A stretch of 10,293 nt of DNA. Source: an uncultured Pseudomonadota bacterium (lineage in GTDB: Bacteria; Pseudomonadota; Gammaproteobacteria; Burkholderiales; Rhodocyclaceae). The DNA lies in assembly GCA_946479855.1 (NCBI GenBank), contig CAMLHL010000083.1, forward strand, positions 1-10,293, written 5' to 3'. The position numbers were made by a program, and so were the translations under genes. How positions within the stretch are numbered: the stretch's first letter is position 1; the number at the start of each line of letters is the position of its first letter. Below are positions 5,872 through 10,293 of the stretch, piece after piece. Under the pieces are notes generated by a model, which was not told the DNA's origin, ran no database searches, and worked only from the letters and a program-made list of their open reading frames with translations.

Positions 5872-7001
5872 TCCCAATCGACGCGAAGCAGAATGGCCAG
5901 CGCCACGCAATTGGCCAGGATGCCGGAACCGCCGAAGCTCATCAGCGGCAGGGTCAGGCCCTTGGTTGGCAGCAGACCCATGTTGACGCCCATGTTGATG
6001 AAGGACTGAACGCCGAACCAGATGCCCATGCCCATGGCGACCAGCGCCGGGTAGAGGCGGTCGAGTTGCACGCACTGGCGGCCAATGGCGAAGGCACGCT
6101 GGACGACCAGGGCGAACAGCGCGATCACCGCGACGACGCCGAAGAAGCCGAGTTCCTCGGCGATCACGGCGAGCAGGAAGTCGGTGTGCGCTTCCGGCAG
6201 GTAGAACAATTTCTCGACGCTGGCGCCGAGGCCGACGCCGAACAGTTCGCCGCGACCGAAGGCGATCAGCGAATGCGACAACTGGTAGCCGCGACCGAAG
6301 GCATCGGCCCACGGGTCCATGAAGCCGAATACCCGATCGCGGCGGTAGGGCGAAACGATGATCATCACCGTAAAGGCGATCAGCAGGCCGACGATCAGCA
6401 TCGCGAACAGGCGGGCCTTGAGTCCACCGAGGAACAGGATGCCCATGGCGATCGAGATGATCACCACGAAGGCACCGAAGTCCGGCTCTTTCAAGAGCAG
6501 CATGCCGACCACGGCCATGGCGCCGAACATCGGCAGGAAGGCCTGCTTCAGGTCGTGCATGACGCTGATCTTGCGCACCGTATAGTCGGCGGCGTAGAGC
6601 ACGGCAAACATCTTCATCAGCTCGGACGGTTGCAGGTTGGCGAAGCCGAGGGGCAGCCAGCGGCGGGCACCGTTGACGTCGCGGCCGAGGCCGGGAATCA
6701 GCACGACGGCGAGCAGGGCGACGCCGATCATGAACAGGTAAGGCGCATTCTTCTGCCACAGCGAGAGCGGCACCTGGAAAGCGACCGCACCAGCGACCAG
6801 GCCGATGCACAGGAAGACACCGTGGCGGATCAGAAAATAGGCCGGCTGGTGATTGGTAAAACGCCCCCCCTCGGCGATGGCGATCGAGGCCGAATAGACC
6901 ATGACCAAACCGGCGAAGAGCAGGATCAGCACGCTCCACAACAGCGCGTAGTCGATTTCCGCCACCTGGCGGCGGGGAGCGTCGAGGGCGCCGATCATCA
7001 T
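5838..7001 (-). CDS. ftsW: Septal peptidoglycan glycosyltransferase FtsW (SEDS family)
   Basis: Polytopic inner-membrane SEDS protein that polymerises lipid II at the septum together with the transpeptidase FtsI. It has 387 residues (E. coli 414) with about ten hydrophobic segments from residue 20 on. Family motifs are [20 protein letters not shown] (110-129), KEPDFG (171-176), [14 protein letters not shown] (218-231), [21 protein letters not shown] (268-288, with the Asp at 274 matching the proposed catalytic Asp) and [19 protein letters not shown] (342-360). The last motif and EAHTDF favour FtsW, and the dcw setting separates it from RodA. The start is the first of two adjacent ATGs (7001), overlapping the murD stop as ATGA, with AGGAG 8 nt upstream. 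The second ATG (6998) is also possible. A G7 run falls at codons 44-47 with the frame intact. Confidence 0.96.
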   Translation of the reverse strand: MMIGALDAPRRQVAEIDYALLWSVLILLFAGLVMVYSASIAIAEGGRFTNHQPAYFLIRHGVFLCIGLVAGAVAFQVPLSLWQKNAPYLFMIGVALLAVVLIPGLGRDVNGARRWLPLGFANLQPSELMKMFAVLYAADYTVRKISVMHDLKQAFLPMFGAMAVVGMLLLKEPDFGAFVVIISIAMGILFLGGLKARLFAMLIVGLLIAFTVMIIVSPYRRDRVFGFMDPWADAFGRGYQLSHSLIAFGRGELFGVGLGASVEKLFYLPEAHTDFLLAVIAEELGFFGVVAVIALFALVVQRAFAIGRQCVQLDRLYPALVAMGMGIWFGVQSFINMGVNMGLLPTKGLTLPLMSFGGSGILANCVALAILLRVDWENRQLMRGGKL

Positions 7002-8350
7002 GCTGACAACTCCTGCACGGCGTCGATGAAGGCCTCGGCGCGGTGCGCATAATTGCGGTACATGTCGAGGCTGGCGCAGGCCGGCGAGAGCAGCACGCAA
7101 TCACCGCTTTGCGCCTGGGCGGCCAGCCAGCGCACGGCGGCGGCCATGTCGCCGAGGATGCGGGTCGGCACGCCGCTGCCTTCGAGGGCCATGCCGATGG
7201 CGGCGGCGTCGCGGCCGATCAGGGCGACAGCGCGGCCGTGCTTTTCCAGCGCCGGCTTGAGCGGCGAGAAATCCTGCCCCTTGCCGTCGCCGCCGAGCAC
7301 GATGGCGACCTTGCGGCCCATGCCTTCGATGGCGGCCAGCGTGGCGCCGACATTGGTGCCCTTGGAGTCGTCGACGTAGAGCACGCCGCCGATCTCGGCC
7401 ACCGTCTCGACGCGATGCGGCAAGCCCTTGAAGGCCTTCAGTGCCGACAGCACGCGGGCCGGCTCGACACCGATGGCTTCGCACAGGGCCAGCGCGGCCA
7501 TCGCGTTGGCCGCATTATGCAGGCCGGACAGCTGGAGGTCGGCCAGGGCGACCAGCTTTTCCTGGCCGCGCTGAATCGCCCCGTCGGCAAAACCGTAATC
7601 GACGCCGCGCGGTGCGGCATTGAGGCCGAAAGTCACCATCGTCCGGCCGCAACGGCCGTTGGCCATCGACCAGTCGTCGTCGCGATTGAGCACCATGACG
7701 CCCTTGCCCTGGAAGACGCGCGACTTGGCGGCGGCGTAGTTGGCCAGGCTACCCTCGTAGCGGTCGAGGTGATCCTCCGAGACGTTGAGCACGGTGGCGG
7801 CAGCGGCATTCAGCCGATGCGTCGTTTCGAGCTGGAAGCTGGACAGTTCGACGACCCAGACTTGCGGCAAAGTGCCGGCATCCTGGGCATCCATCAGCGC
7901 ATCGAGGGCCGACGGCGAGATGTTGCCGCAGGCGATGGCCGGCACGCCGGCGCCGTTCAACAAATGGGCGGTCAGCGCCGTGGTCGTCGTCTTGCCGTTG
8001 CTGCCGGTGATCGCGACGATCCGCGAGGCCGGGACCTGCTGGCGGACGCCGGCGGCGAACAGTTCGATTTCCGAGACGATCGGCAGGTCGACCGTAGCGA
8101 TCGCCGGTGTCGCCTTGGGCACGCCCGGCGACAGGGCCACCAGGTCGCAGCCGGCGAAGGTAGTGGCGGCAAACGGCCCGGCGATCAGCTCGGCGCCCGG
8201 CGCGACGCACTGCAGGGCCTCGACGTTCGGCGGGTTGGCGCGCGAATCGGCGACGCGGACGAAGGCGCCCTGGCGATGCAGCCATTTGGCCATCGCCAGT
8301 CCGGACTCGCCGAGCCCGATGACCAGTACGCGTTTGCCCTTGAGTTCCAT
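6998..8350 (-). CDS. murD: UDP-N-acetylmuramoyl-L-alanine--D-glutamate ligase MurD
   Basis: Cytoplasmic ligase that adds D-Glu to UDP-MurNAc-L-Ala. It has 450 residues (E. coli 438). The N-terminal domain starts with the nucleotide-fold pattern [17 protein letters not shown] (8-24). The P-loop is [13 protein letters not shown] (114-126), followed by [10 protein letters not shown] (166-175), [10 protein letters not shown] (189-198), AAAKSRV with Lys 209 as the likely carbamylated lysine, GLPHRVE (309-315), DDSKGTN (327-333) and the C-terminal [20 protein letters not shown] (421-440). These identify MurD among the Mur ligases. The ATG at 8350 directly follows the mraY TAA (no gap) and has only a weak site upstream, so coupled translation is likely. 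Its end overlaps ftsW by 4 nt. Confidence 0.97.
   Translation of the reverse strand: MELKGKRVLVIGLGESGLAMAKWLHRQGAFVRVADSRANPPNVEALQCVAPGAELIAGPFAATTFAGCDLVALSPGVPKATPAIATVDLPIVSEIELFAAGVRQQVPASRIVAITGSNGKTTTTALTAHLLNGAGVPAIACGNISPSALDALMDAQDAGTLPQVWVVELSSFQLETTHRLNAAAATVLNVSEDHLDRYEGSLANYAAAKSRVFQGKGVMVLNRDDDWSMANGRCGRTMVTFGLNAAPRGVDYGFADGAIQRGQEKLVALADLQLSGLHNAANAMAALALCEAIGVEPARVLSALKAFKGLPHRVETVAEIGGVLYVDDSKGTNVGATLAAIEGMGRKVAIVLGGDGKGQDFSPLKPALEKHGRAVALIGRDAAAIGMALEGSGVPTRILGDMAAAVRWLAAQAQSGDCVLLSPACASLDMYRNYAHRAEAFIDAVQELSA
7010..7014 (-). promoter_or_regulatory. Ribosome binding site that decides the ftsW start
   Basis: AGGAG on the minus strand, inside the end of murD, 8 nt before the ATG at 7001. 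It supports starting FtsW there, since the same reading frame is open upstream to about 7100 with a non-FtsW arginine-rich sequence. Confidence 0.7.
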
Positions 8351-9454
8351 TTAGCGCAGCTTCAGGGTAGAGAGCCCGATCAGCACGAGCATGATGGTGA
8401 TGATCCAGAAGCGGACGACGACCTGCGTCTCCTTCCAGCCGGTTTGTTCGAAGTGGTGGTGCAGCGGCGCCATGCGCAGGATGCGCCGGCCCTCGCCGTA
8501 TTTCTTCTTGGTGTATTTGAAGTAGCCGACCTGCAGCATCACCGACAGCGTCTCGATGACGAAAACGCCGCCCATGATCAGCAGCACGATTTCCTGGCGG
8601 ACGATCACGGCGACGGTGCCGAGCGCGGCACCGAGCGCCAGCGCGCCGACATCGCCCATGAAGACTTCGGCCGGGTAGGCGTTGAACCACAGGAAGCCGA
8701 GCCCGGCCCCGGCGATGGCGCCAAGCAGGATGCACAGTTCGCCGGCGCCCGGCACATAGGGAATCAGCAGATACTTGGCGTAGACCGCGTGGCCGGTGAC
8801 GTAGGCGATCAGCGCGAAGGCGGCGGCGATCATGACGGTCGGCATGATCGCCAGGCCGTCGAGGCCGTCGGTCAGGTTCACCGCGTTGCTGGTGCCGACG
8901 ATGACGAAGTAGGTCAGCGTGATGAAGCCGACGACGCCGAGCGGGTAGGCCATCGTCTTGATGAAGGGGATGATCAGTTCGGTCTGCGCCGGGCTCTTGG
9001 CCGAGAAGGCGATGAACAGCGCGGCGCCGATGCCGAGCACCGACTGCCAGAAGAATTTCCAGCGGCTGGCCAGGCCGTTCGGATCGCGATAAACAACCTT
9101 CTTCCAGTCGTCGTACCAGCCGATGATGCCGTAGCCGAGCGTGACGACCAGCACCGTCCATACGTACTTGTTGGTCAGGTCGCCCCACAACAGCGTGGTG
9201 ATGCCGATGGCGATCAGGATCAGCACGCCGCCCATGGTCGGCGTGCCGGATTTGACGAGGTGGGTCTGCGGGCCGTCGTTGCGCACCGCCTGGCCGATCT
9301 TCTTGGCGGCCAGCCAGCGGATGACGCGCGGCCCGGCGGCCAGCGACAACAGCAGCGCGGTCATCGCGGCGAGCACCGTGCGCAGCGTGATGTAGTTGAA
9401 GACGTTGAAGAAGCGCACGTCCTGGGCGAGCCATTGGGCCAATGCGAGCAGCAT
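8351..9454 (-). CDS. mraY: Phospho-N-acetylmuramoyl-pentapeptide transferase MraY
   Basis: Integral inner-membrane enzyme that transfers phospho-MurNAc-pentapeptide from UDP to undecaprenyl phosphate, making lipid I. It has 367 residues (E. coli 360) with about ten hydrophobic segments. Key family features are KSGTPTMGG (68-76), the Asp pair in GWYDDWKK (D115, D116), [10 protein letters not shown] (193-202), [11 protein letters not shown] (265-275) and the [12 protein letters not shown] loop (331-342). All catalytic Asp and His positions are kept. The ATG at 9454 shares its A with the murF stop (TGATG), with GAGGAGAA about 8 nt upstream inside murF. murD follows without a gap. Confidence 0.97.
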   Translation of the reverse strand: MLLALAQWLAQDVRFFNVFNYITLRTVLAAMTALLLSLAAGPRVIRWLAAKKIGQAVRNDGPQTHLVKSGTPTMGGVLILIAIGITTLLWGDLTNKYVWTVLVVTLGYGIIGWYDDWKKVVYRDPNGLASRWKFFWQSVLGIGAALFIAFSAKSPAQTELIIPFIKTMAYPLGVVGFITLTYFVIVGTSNAVNLTDGLDGLAIMPTVMIAAAFALIAYVTGHAVYAKYLLIPYVPGAGELCILLGAIAGAGLGFLWFNAYPAEVFMGDVGALALGAALGTVAVIVRQEIVLLIMGGVFVIETLSVMLQVGYFKYTKKKYGEGRRILRMAPLHHHFEQTGWKETQVVVRFWIITIMLVLIGLSTLKLR

Positions 9455-10293
9455 CAGTGTTTCTCCTCGGGAGCGGCGGGTGCTGCCAGCGCGTCGGCCA
9501 CCCGTTCCATTTTCATGAAGCGCGAGCCCTTGACCAGCACCGTGGTTTCGGGCCCCAATTCCTTGTCGACCGCCGCAATCAGCTTTTCGACGTTGCAGTA
9601 ATGGCGGGCGCCTTCGCCGAAATTACGCACCGCCAGCTGGGCCTGGTCGCCGAGCGCGAACAGGCGGTCGACGCCCTGGCTCTTGGCGTAGCCGCCGATC
9701 TCGTCGTGGTACTGGCCGCTGGCTTCGCCGATCTCGCCCATGTCGCCGAGGACCAGCAGCTTGCGGCCGATGGTCGCGGCCAGCACGTCGATGCCGGCGC
9801 GCACCGAATCCGGGTTGGCGTTGTAGGTGTCGTCGAGGATCTCGGCGCCCTGCTTGCCGGTACGCCGCTGCAGGCGGCCCTTGACGCCGGAGAAAGCCTC
9901 CAGCCCGGCGACCACGGCGGCCAGCGGAACGCCGGCGGCGAGGCAGGCGGCGGCGGCGGCCACCGCGTTGCGGGCGTTGTGGCGGCCGGGGATGCGCAGG
10001 GTCAGCGTCGCCGAGCCTTCCGGCGCGGCCAGGTCGAGGCCGATTTCCAGGCCGTGCTGGCGCACCGTGCCGGCCACGTCGGCCGGGCAATCGATGGCGA
10101 ATGTGCGTACCGGACGGCCGCCCGCCATGTCGCGCCAGAAGGCGGCATAGGCGTCGTCGGCATTGATCACGGCGATACCGTCGGCCGGCAGGCCGCTGAA
10201 GATGGAACCCTTTTCACGCGCCACTTCGTCGAGATCGCCCATGCCTTCGAGGTGGGCGCGCTGGGCGTTGGTGATCAGCGCCACGGTCGGCGC
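9454..10293 (-). CDS. murF: UDP-MurNAc-tripeptide--D-Ala-D-Ala ligase MurF, C-terminal part (5' end outside the window)
   Basis: Cytoplasmic ligase that adds the D-Ala-D-Ala dipeptide made by Ddl, completing the UDP-MurNAc-pentapeptide. 279 codons plus the stop are present; the frame is open to the window edge, so roughly the first 170 residues, including the ATP P-loop, are missing from view. Near the edge is [20 protein letters not shown], the MurF form of the central motif. Further on come [27 protein letters not shown] (with a run of five Ala from a GCC-rich tract), [33 protein letters not shown] and [26 protein letters not shown] and KGSRxMxME are characteristic of MurF. A GTG at 10284 is internal, not a start. 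It overlaps mraY by one base. Confidence 0.96.
   Translation of the reverse strand, partial: APTVALITNAQRAHLEGMGDLDEVAREKGSIFSGLPADGIAVINADDAYAAFWRDMAGGRPVRTFAIDCPADVAGTVRQHGLEIGLDLAAPEGSATLTLRIPGRHNARNAVAAAAACLAAGVPLAAVVAGLEAFSGVKGRLQRRTGKQGAEILDDTYNANPDSVRAGIDVLAATIGRKLLVLGDMGEIGEASGQYHDEIGGYAKSQGVDRLFALGDQAQLAVRNFGEGARHYCNVEKLIAAVDKELGPETTVLVKGSRFMKMERVADALAAPAAPEEKH
9461..9468 (-). promoter_or_regulatory. Ribosome binding site of mraY inside murF
   Basis: GAGGAGAA on the minus strand, about 8 nt before the mraY ATG and within the last codons of murF. Together with the TGATG stop/start it supports re-initiation and fixes the mraY start. Confidence 0.75.

Noticed and set aside
7002..7100. 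Longer FtsW reaching upstream to about 7100
   Set aside because: The extra sequence is Arg-rich, lies over the murD C-terminal motif in another frame, and AGGAG plus the ATGA overlap point to 7001.
7043..9601. Plus-strand open frame of 852 codons
   Set aside because: It is antisense to murD, mraY and the murF end, with low-complexity Gly/Asp/His/Arg composition and no recognisable motif; a codon-bias artefact.
9946..9965. GCC/GGC triplet repeat as a microsatellite
   Set aside because: It encodes a short Ala run in a normal MurF helix and is explained by coding sequence in GC-rich DNA.

Overview
The window is a near-continuous stretch of the dcw (division and cell wall) cluster, read entirely on the minus strand. 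In transcription order, right to left, it holds murF (5' end outside the window), mraY, murD, ftsW, murG, murC, ddl, ftsQ, ftsA and the first 77 codons of ftsZ. The high GC content, the sequence character of the proteins and the direct murC-ddl-ftsQ-ftsA-ftsZ order without murB suggest a betaproteobacterium. A Rhodocyclales relative (Dechloromonas/Azonexus/Azoarcus type) is my guess from overall resemblance, not a demonstrated placement.

Layout: 10293-9454 murF C-terminal part; 9454-8351 mraY; 8350-6998 murD; 7001-5838 ftsW; 5716-4658 murG; 4650-3259 murC; 3171-2266 ddl; 2246-1506 ftsQ; 1501-272 ftsA; 233-1 ftsZ start. Most junctions overlap or abut (murF/mraY share 1 nt, mraY/murD 0 nt, murD/ftsW overlap 4 nt, murG/murC 7 nt, ddl/ftsQ 19 nt, ftsQ/ftsA 4 nt), which implies one polycistronic mRNA with translational coupling. 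Three gaps stand out: ftsW-murG (121 bp), murC-ddl (87 bp) and ftsA-ftsZ (38 bp). There is no gene-free stretch of 300 bp, and I saw no RNA gene, IS element, CRISPR array or convincing terminator.

The enzymes form one pathway. MurC, MurD and MurF add amino acids to UDP-MurNAc in the cytoplasm, with D-Ala-D-Ala supplied by Ddl. MraY moves the muropeptide onto undecaprenyl phosphate (lipid I), MurG adds GlcNAc (lipid II), and FtsW polymerises lipid II at the septum. FtsQ, FtsA and FtsZ belong to the divisome that directs this synthesis to mid-cell.

The genes themselves look ordinary and intact. The unusual part is the 121-bp ftsW-murG junction. A 19-nt module carrying a ribosome binding site and an overlapping stop/start (ATGA) is duplicated 125 bp apart. 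Between the copies lies a 42-codon frame that overlaps both neighbours by 4 nt, an 18-bp perfect inverted repeat spanning the ftsW stop, a compact bulged hairpin, and a CCTCC tract that can pair with the murG ribosome binding site. Removing one 125-bp period would restore a simple ftsW/murG ATGA overlap, so this looks like a recent insertion or template-switch event that kept translational coupling. A second small frame (32 codons) fills the murC-ddl gap, and a 10-bp tandem duplication lies at the ddl stop. Whether any of these is functional cannot be decided from this sequence alone.
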